From NCBI RefSeq assembly GCF_019104945.1, contig NZ_JAHRWW010000003.1, positions 1-43,383 on the forward strand: a DNA stretch of 43,383 nucleotides, written 5' to 3'. How positions within the stretch are numbered: position 1 is the stretch's first letter; the number at the start of each line of letters is the position of its first letter. Source of the DNA: Thermomonas sp. (lineage in GTDB: Bacteria; Pseudomonadota; Gammaproteobacteria; Xanthomonadales; Xanthomonadaceae). Under the pieces are notes generated by a model. It worked only from the letters and a program-made list of their open reading frames with translations, had not been told where the DNA came from and did not search any database. Shown piece by piece: positions 7,896 to 17,105 of this stretch. A program made the translations under genes and the position numbers.

Positions 7896-8636
7896 TTACC
7901 AACCCATATGATGCCCACCATTGATGTCTAAATTGGAGCCGGTGATCCAGCTGGCCTGCTCATCGGCAAGGAAGCCAACGCCGTAGGCGATCTCTTCCGG
8001 TGTGCCCAAACGCCCGGTGGGGATGTCGGCCACGATCTTGGCGCGCACTTCTTCCGGCACCGCCATCACCATGTCGGTGGCGATATAGCCCGGCGAGATC
8101 GTGTTGACGGTAATGCCGTTACGCGCATTCTCACGCGCCAGTGAAATGGTGAAGCCGTGCATGCCCGCTTTCGCCGCGGCATAGTTAGCCTGGCCGTACT
8201 GGCCCTTCAAACCATTGATCGAACTGATTTGAATAATGCGCCCCCATTTGCGTTCGCGCATCCCCTCGATCACTTGGCGCGTCACATTGAAACAGGAGTT
8301 GAGGTTGGTATTGATCACATCCTGCCACTGCTCATATTTCATTTTGTGAAAGGTGCCGTCGCGGGTAATACCAGCGTTGTTCACCAAAATTTCAATTGGG
8401 CCAAGCGCAGCTTCTACGGTGTGCACCATGGCCTCGGCCTCTTGTGGTGAGGTGACATCCCCCTTGGCAATGAAGATGTCGTAGCCATCGGCCTTCATTT
8501 TGGCTTGCCAGGCCTTGGCCTTTTCTTCGTTGCGATAATTGCTGGCCACCTTATGCCCCATATCGGCAAGACGTTTGACGATGGCCGTGCCGATACCGCC
8601 AGTGCCGCCGGTGACAAGTGCTACGCGTGATGTCAT
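7896..8636 (-). CDS. phaB: Acetoacetyl-CoA reductase (SDR family)
   Basis: A 246-residue classical short-chain dehydrogenase. It has the TGGTGGIG nucleotide-binding motif (TGxxxGxG), NNAG, catalytic Ser (ISSIN) and YAAAK with catalytic Tyr and Lys. The Asn-Tyr-Arg stretch after the second strand (SNYRN) and the NGGHHMGW C-terminus are typical of NADPH-dependent PhaB, which reduces acetoacetyl-CoA to (R)-3-hydroxybutyryl-CoA for polyhydroxyalkanoate synthesis. AAGGGG precedes the ATG. A thiolase that could supply acetoacetyl-CoA lies 2.4 kb away on the same strand, but no PHA synthase is in the window. A FabG-type role cannot be excluded. Confidence 0.85.
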   Translation of the reverse strand: MTSRVALVTGGTGGIGTAIVKRLADMGHKVASNYRNEEKAKAWQAKMKADGYDIFIAKGDVTSPQEAEAMVHTVEAALGPIEILVNNAGITRDGTFHKMKYEQWQDVINTNLNSCFNVTRQVIEGMRERKWGRIIQISSINGLKGQYGQANYAAAKAGMHGFTISLARENARNGITVNTISPGYIATDMVMAVPEEVRAKIVADIPTGRLGTPEEIAYGVGFLADEQASWITGSNLDINGGHHMGW

Positions 8637-8691
8637 GTGCTACCCCTTGCAATGATGAAAAAAGACGATGTCACAGAGTGATGTATGGATT

Positions 8692-9591
8692 CTATGCACG
8701 AGTTGTGATGATTGTGTTGTGCGCTGCGCAAACTGGCCGCACTTGGGTGGGTATTTTGTCTGCTTGAAAGCGTAGCGCGGCGAGATTGAGAAAGGCTTCA
8801 AGCGTGTTGGTGGAAGGCAATGGGGGTTGCCCAAGATAGCCCCATAACCTGCGTAATACCGCCTGTGGCTGCGCGCTGTCCACCGGTAGCGCCGCGCTAG
8901 ATTTGGAAAGTTTCTTGCCAGAAGCGTCGAGTAAGAGGGGTAAGTGCGTATAGCTGGGCGTGGGGAGCGCGAGCGCCTGCTGCAGCAGAATCTGGCGCGG
9001 CGTGGAGTCAAGCAGGTCGGCGCCGCGTACCACATGGCTGATGCCTTGCAGTGCATCGTCCACCACCACCGCCAATTGGTAAGCCCATAGGCCATCGCTA
9101 CGGCGCAGCACAAAGTCGCCTACGGCGCTATCCACGCGCTGCTGGTAGCGGCCAAACACAGCATCATTAAAATGCATCACGCAGCCCTCTGGGACGCGTA
9201 GGCGAATGGCAGGGTCAGGGCGCGTGTGCGTGTTGACGCAGCGGCGGTGGATGCCTTGGGTGGCCGCCAGAGCGCTGCGGCTGCAGTGGCATTCAAAGGC
9301 TTGGCCTGAGGCGAGCAGGGTATCGAGTGCCTGCTGATAGTGCGCGCTACGCTGACTTTGCAGCACGACCTCACCATCGGCATGCAGGCCAAATGCCGCA
9401 AGTGTTTGCAGCTGCTGTTGCGCCGCACCCGGTACTTCACGCGGTGGGTCAACGTCTTCAATACGCACAAGCCACTGACCCCCTGCTTGGCGGGCCAATA
9501 GCCAACTACCAAAGGCTGCCAGCAGCGAGCCGGCGTGCAGTGGCCCGGTAGGCGATGGCGCGAAGCGGCCGCGGTAGGGAAGTTTGAACAT
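8692..9591 (-). CDS. gluQ: Glutamyl-Q tRNA(Asp) synthetase
   Basis: A 299-residue class I synthetase-like protein that attaches glutamate to queuosine at position 34 of tRNA-Asp. The first signature reads FAPSPTGPLHAGSL (HIGH-equivalent) and the second KKLSKSS (KMSKS-equivalent). A CHCS..., CVN zinc cluster lies between them. It lacks the anticodon-binding domain of full glutamyl-tRNA synthetases, which accounts for its short length. The ATG at 9591 gives the family N-terminus (FKLPYRGRFAPSPTG). It diverges from htpX. In many gammaproteobacteria gluQ lies beside dksA; here the two are about 27 kb apart. Confidence 0.92.
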   Translation of the reverse strand: MFKLPYRGRFAPSPTGPLHAGSLLAAFGSWLLARQAGGQWLVRIEDVDPPREVPGAAQQQLQTLAAFGLHADGEVVLQSQRSAHYQQALDTLLASGQAFECHCSRSALAATQGIHRRCVNTHTRPDPAIRLRVPEGCVMHFNDAVFGRYQQRVDSAVGDFVLRRSDGLWAYQLAVVVDDALQGISHVVRGADLLDSTPRQILLQQALALPTPSYTHLPLLLDASGKKLSKSSAALPVDSAQPQAVLRRLWGYLGQPPLPSTNTLEAFLNLAALRFQADKIPTQVRPVCAAHNTIITTRA

Positions 9592-9609
9592 TTTGTTCAG
9601 GAACGCCGA

Positions 9610-9634
9610 TTGAAATCGGAGAAGATGCCCCACA
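9610..9634 (+). promoter_or_regulatory. Sigma-32-like heat-shock promoter of htpX
   Basis: TTGAAA at 9610-9615, a 12-base spacer, and CCCCACA at 9628-9634 closely match the sigma-32 consensus (CTTGAAA, 11-16 bases, CCCCATNT). The start point would be near 9641, about 40 bases before htpX. The downstream gene is a heat-shock gene in E. coli, which supports the call. Confidence 0.65.
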
Positions 9635-9681
9635 CTACCGGATAAGACCGCATCTCCTGTGCGGAAGGATCGAAATTTTCC

Positions 9682-10542
9682 ATGTTCAAACGCATGTTCC
9701 TTTTTCTTGCCACCAATATGGCCGTCTTGGCGCTGGTTAGCATCGTCATGTCGGTGTTGGGGGTCAATTCACAACAATTTGGCGGCTTGCTGATTATGGC
9801 AGCGCTGTTTGGCTTTGGCGGCTCGATTATCTCGCTCTTGATGTCGAAATGGATCGCCAAACGCACCACCGGCGCGCAGGTCATTGAAACGCCGCGTAAC
9901 GAAGCCGAGCAGTGGCTGGTTACGACGGTGCGCCGTCAGGCGGAAGCGGCGGGCATTGGGATGCCCGAAGTGGCCATCTACGAAGCGCCGGAAATCAATG
10001 CCTTCGCCACGGGTGCGAACCGCAATAATGCGCTGGTGGCCGTGTCCACGGGCCTGCTGCGGGCGATGAGTCGCGATGAAGCAGAAGCCGTGCTGGGCCA
10101 CGAAGTAAGTCACGTCGCCAATGGCGATATGGTGACCATGGCGCTGCTACAGGGCGTGCTCAATACCTTCGTTATCGTGTTGGCGCGCGTGGTTGGGCGC
10201 GTGGTGGATGGGGCGATCAGCGGCAATCGTGAAAACGATGGGCCGGGCTTCGGCTATTTCATCATCGTGTTTGTGCTGGAAATGATTTTTGGCGTATTCG
10301 CCTCGATCATCGCGATGTGGTTCTCGCGTTACCGTGAGTTCCGTGCAGACGAAGGTGGTGCAAAGCTTGCCGGCCGTCAAAAGATGATCGCAGCCCTAGA
10401 GCGTTTAGCGCAGATGCACGGTGAGAGCAGCCTGCCCAAGCAGGTGGCCGCATTTGGTATTAGTGGCGGTATGCGCGGCTTGTTGAGTAGCCACCCTCAG
10501 CTGGAAGATCGCATTGCGGCGCTGCGGCAGCAGGCGGTGTAA
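9682..10542 (+). CDS. htpX: HtpX, membrane zinc metalloprotease
   Basis: A 286-residue inner-membrane M48B protease that degrades misfolded or damaged membrane proteins, alongside FtsH. Two N-terminal membrane helices (residues 5-24 and 35-55) precede the catalytic domain. HEVSH gives two zinc ligands and the catalytic glutamate, and [13 protein letters not shown] gives the third ligand. Two more hydrophobic helices lie after the HEVSH site. The ribosome binding site (GGAAGGA) is somewhat distant, about 12 bases. A sigma-32-like promoter upstream suggests heat induction. A strong bidirectional terminator follows. Confidence 0.95.
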   Translation: MFKRMFLFLATNMAVLALVSIVMSVLGVNSQQFGGLLIMAALFGFGGSIISLLMSKWIAKRTTGAQVIETPRNEAEQWLVTTVRRQAEAAGIGMPEVAIYEAPEINAFATGANRNNALVAVSTGLLRAMSRDEAEAVLGHEVSHVANGDMVTMALLQGVLNTFVIVLARVVGRVVDGAISGNRENDGPGFGYFIIVFVLEMIFGVFASIIAMWFSRYREFRADEGGAKLAGRQKMIAALERLAQMHGESSLPKQVAAFGISGGMRGLLSSHPQLEDRIAALRQQAV

Positions 10543-10555
10543 GTGAGGCAACAAA

Positions 10556-10590
10556 AAAGCCGCTGGCGAACCAGCGGCTTTCTTGTTTTG
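10556..10590. terminator. Bidirectional terminator between htpX and the Ala-rich lipoprotein gene
   Basis: An 11-bp perfect stem (10556-10566 with 10571-10581) closes a CGAA tetraloop. It is flanked by A residues on the left and by TTTCTTGTTTT on the right, so it can terminate both convergent genes. Confidence 0.88.
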
Positions 10591-10622
10591 AAGTACCTAG
10601 CGGCGAAGAATCGCCGCGTCGA

Positions 10623-10922
10623 TTACTTCTTGGCTTCTTCAGCAGCCGGAGCAGCAGCGTCGGCGGCCGGAGCAGCGGCAGCGTCAGCGGCCGGAGCAGC
10701 AGCGGCGTCGGCCGGAGCAGCAGCGGCGTCAGCCGGGGCTTCAGCCGGAGCAGCGGCGTCAGCAGCCGGAGCCGAAGCGTCGGCAGCGGCGTCAGCAGCC
10801 GGGGCTTCTTCAGCGGCCGGAGCAGCGGCTTCAGCAGAAGCGTCGGCCGGAGCTTCGGTCTTGCTGCAAGCGGTCAGAGCCAGGCCCAGCGCCATTGCGA
10901 GCAGGATCTTGTTGATGGACAT
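10623..10922 (-). CDS. Small Ala/Pro/Asp-rich lipoprotein
   Basis: A 99-residue protein with a typical lipoprotein signal (lipobox LTAC, lipidated Cys19). The remaining 80 residues are almost only Ala, Pro, Asp and Glu in imperfect repeats such as APAADAAA, ending EEAKK. The composition suggests an extended, acidic, disordered tail on a lipid anchor. Function unknown; it may span part of the periplasm or act as a surface or spacer lipoprotein. The ATG at 10922 has GAGGA eight bases upstream, and a good promoter lies at 10978-11005. The longer reading frame upstream would overlap the thiolase and is not credible. The repetitive DNA (10640-10860) is prone to length variation. Confidence 0.8.
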   Translation of the reverse strand: MSINKILLAMALGLALTACSKTEAPADASAEAAAPAAEEAPAADAAADASAPAADAAAPAEAPADAAAAPADAAAAPAADAAAAPAADAAAPAAEEAKK

Positions 10923-10977
10923 GATACGGTTCCTCGTCGTTGAAATTCGGGGCAACGCAAACATTGCGTGCCACAAC

Positions 10978-11005
10978 ATGATGGCAACTCCGTTTCCGGT
11001 GTCAA
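10978..11005 (-). promoter_or_regulatory. Sigma-70 promoter of the Ala-rich lipoprotein gene
   Basis: Minus-strand TTGACA (11005 to 11000) is a perfect -35 box, followed by a 16-base spacer and CATCAT (10983 to 10978). The leader would be about 50 bases. An A-tract lies upstream and may act as an UP element. Confidence 0.55.
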
Positions 11006-11046
11006 GAGTTTGGCCGGTTTTTTTTTGATTTGCCGTTGGAATGCCC

Positions 11047-12222
11047 TTATGCAAGTTCGATTGCAACGGCGGTTGCCTCGCCCCCCCCAATGCACAGCGA
11101 AGCCACGCCACGCTTAGCTCCGCGGGCTTTTAGGGCATGTATTAAAGTGACCAAAAGGCGGGCGCCGCTGCAGCCAATCGGGTGACCCAGTGCAAGGGCT
11201 CCCCCATTCACATTTAGCTTATTTTGCGCAATTCCAAGGTCCGACATCGGTGCCATGGCGACGCAGGCGAAGGCTTCATTGATCTCAAAAAGATCCACGT
11301 CCTCGACCTTCCAGCCGGCCTTGGTCAGCACGTTTTGCACGGCGGCAACCGGGGCTGTGGTGAACCATTCGGGGGCTTGTGAATGGGTGGCGTGGGCCAC
11401 GATCTTGGCCAGTGGGGCCACACCTGCGGCCGCAGCGGCGTCGGAGGACATCACCACCAGCGCGGCGGCACCGTCGGAGATCTTCGACGAGGAGGCCGCG
11501 GTGAGCACGCCTTCCTTACCAAAGGCGGGGCGCAGTGTGGGGATCTTGGCCGCGTCAATCTTGCCCGGCTCCTCGTCCTGATCCACCACCACCTCGCCCT
11601 TGCGGGTTTTCACCGTCACCGGGGTGATTTCGGCAGCAAACGCACCCGAGGCTTGCGCTTCTTGTGCGCGGCGGGCGCTTTCAGCAGCAAACGCATCAAC
11701 GGTGGCGCGGTCGTAGCCATACTTGGCGCAGGCGGCGTCACCAAACACGCCCATGGCCTTGCCGTCATAGGGGTTGGTGAGGCCGTCATAGGCCATATGG
11801 TCCAAAAATTCGGCGCTGCCATAGCGCACGCCTGTGCGCGAGCCGTTGAGCAGATGCGGGGCATTGGTCATCGACTCCATGCCGCCTGCGATCACAGTCT
11901 GTGCGGAACCTGCTTTGATGATGTCGTGGGCCAGCATCACCGCCTTCATGCCCGAGCCGCAAACTTTATTGATGGTGGTGCAGCCCGCTGCATCGGGGAT
12001 GCCCGCGGCGCGCGAGGCTTGGCGGGCGGGTGCTTGGCCAAGGCCGGCAGGCAGCACGCAGCCCATGATGACCTCGTCCACCTTGTCGGCAGCAAGGCCG
12101 GCGTGCGCAAGCGCACCTTGGATCGCTGCGCTGCCCAGTGCGGGCGTGGGGGTGCCGGTGAATTGGCCGAGGAAAGAACCGATGGCAGTGCGCTTGGCAC
12201 CGACGATAACGACGTCGCTCAT
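11047..12222 (-). CDS. Acetyl-CoA C-acetyltransferase (thiolase)
   Basis: A 391-residue thiolase with normal family length. The acylated cysteine lies in NKVCGSGMK, the catalytic His in NVNGGALALGHPIGCSGAR, and the second cysteine in SLCIGGGEATA. Thiolases of this subgroup (PhaA/AtoB type) condense two acetyl-CoA to acetoacetyl-CoA, feeding polyhydroxybutyrate or ketone-body metabolism, or run in reverse. The PhaB homologue at 7896-8636 makes a PHB link possible. The ATG has GGAG eight bases upstream. It diverges from the autotransporter gene. Whether the physiological direction is synthetic or degradative cannot be told from sequence. Confidence 0.9.
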   Translation of the reverse strand: MSDVVIVGAKRTAIGSFLGQFTGTPTPALGSAAIQGALAHAGLAADKVDEVIMGCVLPAGLGQAPARQASRAAGIPDAAGCTTINKVCGSGMKAVMLAHDIIKAGSAQTVIAGGMESMTNAPHLLNGSRTGVRYGSAEFLDHMAYDGLTNPYDGKAMGVFGDAACAKYGYDRATVDAFAAESARRAQEAQASGAFAAEITPVTVKTRKGEVVVDQDEEPGKIDAAKIPTLRPAFGKEGVLTAASSSKISDGAAALVVMSSDAAAAAGVAPLAKIVAHATHSQAPEWFTTAPVAAVQNVLTKAGWKVEDVDLFEINEAFACVAMAPMSDLGIAQNKLNVNGGALALGHPIGCSGARLLVTLIHALKARGAKRGVASLCIGGGEATAVAIELA

Positions 12223-12332
12223 GGAAAGCTCCGAAACTAGGTGGGGCCGAAAACCGGCGAAACCCCGATTATCGCTCGAAACGTATGCGGATGCTGCATT
12301 GCCGCATTCATCTCGGTATGCGCCATGCCCCG

Positions 12333-12361
12333 TTGCGTGTTGACGGCGTTCGGCTTACAAC
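12333..12361 (+). promoter_or_regulatory. Possible promoter of the lipidated autotransporter gene
   Basis: TTGCGT at 12333-12338 and TACAAC at 12356-12361 are 17 bases apart. Both match the consensus only in part, so this is a weak prediction. The start would be near 12368, about 50 bases before the gene. Confidence 0.3.
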
Positions 12362-12416
12362 ATGGGGTATCGAAGGCGCCGATCGCTGCGCTGATCACAG
12401 GGAATGGGGATTCCAC

Positions 12417-15365
12417 ATGCACACACATCATTGCGCCACGGGGTTTCGTCGAATTACGTTAGCGGTATTGCCCGCAGCCATAGCGCTGACGCTTGCTGCC
12501 TGTGGTGGTGGGGGCGGTGGGGCCAATGTGCGGCCCACGCCGCAAACACCGCCGACACCGCCGGGGGGGCTGGGGTTCACTCCCAATGTAGCCAATGACG
12601 CCTCGCTGGTCGTCAACCCGCCCAGCGTGCCAAGCTTAGGTGCACCGCGCACCTTCACAGATCTTTCGATCAATAAGCATCTCAGCCTTATCAATGCCAA
12701 CGGTGCACTGGGTGCGGGTTTGACCGGCAGCGGCGTCACTATTGGCTTTGTGGATTCGGGGGTAAACCGTAGCCACCCGGCACTGAATGGGCGGGTCACG
12801 GCGAGCTTCATTCACATTGACCCCAACACCAACAACACCAGCGTGGACGATGTGGTGGGGCACGGCACCACGGTGGCCTCGCTCGCTGCAGGTCGCCCCA
12901 CCGTGGGTACCTATAGTGGCGGGCAAACCGGAAACTGGGGCGGCGGCGTGGCGCAAAGCGCCAATATCGTGTCCTCGCGCATCATTGGCGATAAGCGTCC
13001 CACCGATGATGGCTCCGGTGCAGGAAATGAAATTCATGCTGGTGACGGCTATGGCGATTTCTTCAAAGGCATCAATAAAGAGCTGGCCGATGCAGGCGCC
13101 AAAATCATCAATAACTCATGGGGTGGGTTGTACTGGAACGACCCGGCGTTGACCACCGAGCTTGCCGCTGCATGGAAAGACTTTGTGTTAAATCGCGGCG
13201 GTATCGTGGTGTTTGCCAACGGCAACAGCGGTGACGATGCGCGCTTTGCCAATGAGCCTTCCGATAACGCGCGCTTGCCTACCTTGGCCAACGATGCGCA
13301 GTTGGAAAAAGGTTGGCTGACGGTAGGCGCACTGGATAACGATAACCCGACCCAACTCACCAGCTATTCGCAAAAATGCGGTAGCGCAATGAACTATTGC
13401 CTTGTGGCGCCTGGCAACGATGTGTTTATCGACCCGCAGGCGAAAGTAAGCGATGCCTCTTACAAGCTCTATCAGGGCGGCGGCACATCGTATGCCGCGC
13501 CGCTGGTGTCGGGGGCGGCGGCGGTAGTGTGGTCGGCATTCCCGTATTTCACCAATGACCAAGTGCGGCAGGCTTTGCTGGGGGGGGCTAAAGATTTGGG
13601 TGCGCCGGGCGTGGACGCCGTGTTTGGCTGGGGCTTGCTGGATGTCACCAAGGCGGCGATGGGGCCAAGCCAATTTGCTTGGGGCGACTTTAGCGTGTCG
13701 TTCTCTGGGAATTCGGTTTGGCGTAATGAAATTACCGGCAGTGGCGGGTTGATCAAAAACGGCTCTGGAACGCTGACGCTGACTGAAGCAGGCAAGTTTA
13801 CTGGCGCAACCCAAGTCAATTCAGGCGGGCTGGCACTACATAAAGGCTTGTCTGCATCCAACCTGACGATTGCAGGCGCAGGCACTGTGTGGGGGAGCGG
13901 TGTTTTTGGTGGCAATGTGAGCAATAGCGGGCGGTTCTTGAATGGTGCAACGACGCCAGCGCGTATTTCCGGCAATTACTCGCAAACCAGCGCCGGAAAT
14001 CTCGGTGTGTGGCTGGGAAGTGCGCTGCATGTGGATGGCAGTGCAGCGCTCAATGGCACAGTGTCGATTTTGGGGGTGAAGTCGGGCTACACCACAACGG
14101 CCAAAGAGACGCTGCTCAACGCCAATGGTGGAGTCACGGGAACCTTCAGTACGGTCAAAGCGGCACCAAATGTCTTTTTGGATGCTTCGCTGGGCTATGA
14201 CCCGAATAACGTCTTCCTCAACATCAACCGTATTGATGTGAGTAAGGCGACCGCGGGCATGGGCATCACCGGGATGAGCCTTGCGGCTGCAACACGAGTG
14301 GAGCAGGCCATGCAAGCGATTGATGGCCAGCTCAGCGGTGGCTTTACTGGCATTGGTTCGGCCTTTATTGATGCTGCCGGAGCGTTTCAGCAAGTTGCCA
14401 GCGCAGCGCAGGCCGAGGCTTCACTGCGTAGCCTCTCTGGTGAACTCCATGCGGCAAGTGCGGCGCAAACCGTGGCAGCGCTCGACAGCGCCCGGCAGAT
14501 GCTAGATACCCGCCTTGATGAGGTATTGCAGCGGCCCGCGCGCGTAGGCGGCTGGGCGCGTGACTTAAACAGCAGCGGCCAGCTGGCGCAGTTGGGTGGT
14601 GCGGCGATGGGAATGGATAGCCGCGGCACCCTCATTGGTAGCGATTGGCGGGTGGGTGATCACGCGGTTGCCGGGCTTGCGATGAATCGCGTGGAGCAGC
14701 TGGGTTGGCAACATATGCGCGGCGATCAAAGCCGTGGGCATCAACGTGAAGTTCAGTTCTACACCGCCACACAACGCGCAGGTTGGCAGCTGCAAACGCA
14801 ATTTGCACTGGGTAGCTTCCAGCGGCAGATGCAGCGTGAATTACTGCTTGGCGCATTGACGGAAACGGCCGCGACGCAGCTTAGTGGGCGTTATCAAAGC
14901 GCGTTTGCGGAAGTTGGGCGTCGCTTTTCCTTCGGCCAGATGGGGCTTACTCCGTATCTTGGGACGCAGTATTTGCGCATCGACAATGACAGCTTTATTG
15001 AGTCGGGTGAATCTGGGTTTGGGCTGCGCGCGAATGCTTGGACGAGCCGCTACTGGCAGGGTTTGGCGGGTGTTCGTGCCGAGCGCGGTTGGCGGCTGGG
15101 TGGTGTTGAGCTGCGCGCCGATGCGCGTGCGGAATGGCAGCGTAACCTTGCAACAAGTGGGGCATTGTTCAATGCGAGTTTTACCGGCATTGAGCAATGG
15201 GCGCCGTTGCAGGGCATGGCCCTGCCTTCACGCAGCCAGCTCTATGGGTTGGGGCTAAGCGCGCGCTGGAGCCCGAACCTGATGCTACGGTTTGATCTGT
15301 CACATCGCGCCGGTTTGTGGGGGCGCGATGAAGGGGCGATGCTTTGGGGAATGTATCGGTTCTAG
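12417..15365 (+). CDS. Lipidated subtilisin-like (S8) autotransporter
   Basis: A 982-residue type Va autotransporter. The N-terminus is a lipoprotein signal (lipobox LAAC followed by six Gly), then a Pro/Thr linker. The subtilase domain has Asp113 (FVDSG), His149 (GHGTTVA) and Ser358 (GGTSYAAP). Residues 430-620 contain an autotransporter-associated beta-strand repeat (GSGTLTLTEAG, then beta-helix-like SNLTIAGAG). The last 270 residues are the outer-membrane beta-barrel, ending in Phe (MYRF). Lipidated subtilase autotransporters such as NalP and SphB1 process other surface proteins, so a maturation protease is plausible. ATG 12417 is preferred over an upstream in-frame ATG because it gives a proper signal and has GGGGA eight bases before it. 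Confidence 0.9.
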   Translation: MHTHHCATGFRRITLAVLPAAIALTLAACGGGGGGANVRPTPQTPPTPPGGLGFTPNVANDASLVVNPPSVPSLGAPRTFTDLSINKHLSLINANGALGAGLTGSGVTIGFVDSGVNRSHPALNGRVTASFIHIDPNTNNTSVDDVVGHGTTVASLAAGRPTVGTYSGGQTGNWGGGVAQSANIVSSRIIGDKRPTDDGSGAGNEIHAGDGYGDFFKGINKELADAGAKIINNSWGGLYWNDPALTTELAAAWKDFVLNRGGIVVFANGNSGDDARFANEPSDNARLPTLANDAQLEKGWLTVGALDNDNPTQLTSYSQKCGSAMNYCLVAPGNDVFIDPQAKVSDASYKLYQGGGTSYAAPLVSGAAAVVWSAFPYFTNDQVRQALLGGAKDLGAPGVDAVFGWGLLDVTKAAMGPSQFAWGDFSVSFSGNSVWRNEITGSGGLIKNGSGTLTLTEAGKFTGATQVNSGGLALHKGLSASNLTIAGAGTVWGSGVFGGNVSNSGRFLNGATTPARISGNYSQTSAGNLGVWLGSALHVDGSAALNGTVSILGVKSGYTTTAKETLLNANGGVTGTFSTVKAAPNVFLDASLGYDPNNVFLNINRIDVSKATAGMGITGMSLAAATRVEQAMQAIDGQLSGGFTGIGSAFIDAAGAFQQVASAAQAEASLRSLSGELHAASAAQTVAALDSARQMLDTRLDEVLQRPARVGGWARDLNSSGQLAQLGGAAMGMDSRGTLIGSDWRVGDHAVAGLAMNRVEQLGWQHMRGDQSRGHQREVQFYTATQRAGWQLQTQFALGSFQRQMQRELLLGALTETAATQLSGRYQSAFAEVGRRFSFGQMGLTPYLGTQYLRIDNDSFIESGESGFGLRANAWTSRYWQGLAGVRAERGWRLGGVELRADARAEWQRNLATSGALFNASFTGIEQWAPLQGMALPSRSQLYGLGLSARWSPNLMLRFDLSHRAGLWGRDEGAMLWGMYRF

Positions 15366-15374
15366 GTGTTGCGC

Positions 15375-15986
15375 TTAGCCGATACGTGCGTCCACCGCCG
15401 CAGCCATTGCGCGGCGTTGGAACACAAAATCCCACAGACTTCCGCCCATCTGCCGCCACAGCACGGCAGAACGCACGGCGGCCATCAGTAGCGAGCGAAT
15501 CTCCGCGACCACGCTCGCCTGGCCCAAATAATGTGGGTTGCCTTGCACCATCACCCGTGGGCGCAGCTGGCTCACTGTATCGGTGTAGAGCTTGGCAAGA
15601 TCGGTGACCACTTCAGGGGCGGTGCTGCCCTGTGTTTGCGCTGTGCTTGAGAGCTGCTTTAGTCGCGTCTGCACGGTGTTGGTCATGGCGTCATTGCGCA
15701 CAAAGCGGCGTTCAAGTTGCAAGACGGCCAGCGTAAGCCGCCCCAGCGCTTCGTCTTTATTACCTTTGGATAAATAGTCACGCAGCTGGCGCAGCCCCGG
15801 ACGTAGGGTACTGGCGTCACCGTACACGGCTTCCGCTGAGGCGGCGTCAATGCGGAACACGGTGTCGAGGGAGTATTGCACCTGCGCGCTGTCGGGTTGC
15901 CCGGTTTCTGCAATGCGGCGCACTTGCGCCAAGGCTTGCAGTAATCCGGCGAGGGCGAGGACGCGGTCGTCGATGGAGTTGCTCAT
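15375..15986 (-). CDS. hflD: HflD, high-frequency lysogenization protein homologue
   Basis: A 203-residue, all-helical protein of the HflD (DUF489) family, peripheral on the inner membrane. In E. coli it modulates lambda lysogeny by binding CII. Characteristic stretches are [12 protein letters not shown] near the N-terminus, [13 protein letters not shown], and the C-terminal [18 protein letters not shown]. The position directly downstream of mnmA (12 bases) is conserved in gammaproteobacteria and supports the call. No distinct ribosome binding site is visible, in keeping with coupling to mnmA. The stop lies nine bases from that of the convergent autotransporter. Confidence 0.92.
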   Translation of the reverse strand: MSNSIDDRVLALAGLLQALAQVRRIAETGQPDSAQVQYSLDTVFRIDAASAEAVYGDASTLRPGLRQLRDYLSKGNKDEALGRLTLAVLQLERRFVRNDAMTNTVQTRLKQLSSTAQTQGSTAPEVVTDLAKLYTDTVSQLRPRVMVQGNPHYLGQASVVAEIRSLLMAAVRSAVLWRQMGGSLWDFVFQRRAMAAAVDARIG

Positions 15987-15998
15987 GCAGTCACTAGC

Positions 15999-17105
15999 TC
16001 ATGCAAATAACGTAGGGAAAGGGGCGTTCGTACTGTGAATGACGGCGCCGCCTAAACAGTTGTCGCCATCGTAAAGCACCAGTGATTGACCGGGCGTGAC
16101 CGCACGCTGCGCACGCTCGAAGCGAACTGACAGCGTGCCGTCGCTATTTACCGTGACTTCACATGCTTCGTCGGGCTGGCGATAGCGGGTTTGCGCGGTG
16201 CAAGTAAAGTGCTGTGCAGGCGGCGCGCCCGCGATCCAGTGCGCAGCTTCACTTTGCAGCGTGGTGGACTGCAGCCACGGGCTATCGTGGCCTTGATCCA
16301 CATACAAAATATTGCGCTGCACGTCTTTGCCGACAACAAACCAAGGCGCCTGTGGGCGACCACGCACGCCGCCGATATTCAGCCCTTCGCGCTGGCCTAA
16401 GGTGTAATAAAACACACCCGGGTGCTCGCCAATGCGCGCACCATCGGGGGTGCGCATATCGCCGGGTTGGCTGGGAAGGTAGTGCGAAAGAAATTCGCGG
16501 AAGTCACGTTCGCCAATAAAACAAATGCCGGTGGAATCTTTTTTGTCAGCAGTGCGAAGGCTGTGCATCGCCGCGATTTTACGCACCTCGTCTTTGTGCA
16601 TTTCTCCTAAAGGAAAACGCGTAAAGGCAAGCTGTGCTTGGCCGAGCTGGTGCAAAAAATAGCTTTGATCTTTGCTGCGATCTACCGCACGCAGCAGGCA
16701 AAATTTGCCGTTGCGTTGCCAGACGCGTGCATAGTGGCCGGTAGCGATCGCCTCCGCGCCCAGTTCCCGCGCTGCATCGAGAAAGTGTTTGAATTTGATC
16801 TCGCGGTTGCACAACACGTCGGGGTTGGGGGTGCGACCGGCCGCATATTCGGCAAGAAAATGCTGGAAAACACCGTCCCAATACTCGCGGGAGAAGTCGC
16901 GGAAGCGAATCGGGATGCCTAGCGCGCCGCAGACAGACACCGCGTCGCGGCGGTCATCTTCGGCGCGGCAGTCACCACTGCCGTCGTCGTTCCAGTTCTG
17001 CATAAACAGGCCGGTTACCTCAAAGCCTGCGTCTTTCAGACACAGCGCGGCCACCGACGAGTCCACGCCGCCAGAGACGCCAACGATGATCTTGCCAGCG
17101 CTCAT
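15999..17105 (-). CDS. mnmA: tRNA 2-thiouridylase MnmA
   Basis: A 368-residue enzyme that makes 2-thiouridine at position 34 of tRNA-Lys, -Glu and -Gln. The PP-loop SGGVDSS is at residues 11-17. The two catalytic cysteines are Cys99 (NPDVLCN) and Cys195 ([10 protein letters not shown]). The C-terminal beta-barrel domain ([18 protein letters not shown]) is present and the length is normal. The start at 17105 overlaps the nudJ stop as ATGA, which fixes it over longer reading frames. The nudJ-mnmA-hflD order matches E. coli. Confidence 0.96.
   Translation of the reverse strand: MSAGKIIVGVSGGVDSSVAALCLKDAGFEVTGLFMQNWNDDGSGDCRAEDDRRDAVSVCGALGIPIRFRDFSREYWDGVFQHFLAEYAAGRTPNPDVLCNREIKFKHFLDAARELGAEAIATGHYARVWQRNGKFCLLRAVDRSKDQSYFLHQLGQAQLAFTRFPLGEMHKDEVRKIAAMHSLRTADKKDSTGICFIGERDFREFLSHYLPSQPGDMRTPDGARIGEHPGVFYYTLGQREGLNIGGVRGRPQAPWFVVGKDVQRNILYVDQGHDSPWLQSTTLQSEAAHWIAGAPPAQHFTCTAQTRYRQPDEACEVTVNSDGTLSVRFERAQRAVTPGQSLVLYDGDNCLGGAVIHSTNAPFPTLFA

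Noticed and set aside
10640-10860. Repetitive tract that could suggest a CRISPR array
   Set aside because: The repeats are short, imperfect, without spacers, and code for the Ala/Pro-rich lipoprotein in one frame.
11383-12240. 285-codon plus-strand frame opposite the thiolase
   Set aside because: Antisense shadow; the thiolase on the minus strand has all catalytic motifs.
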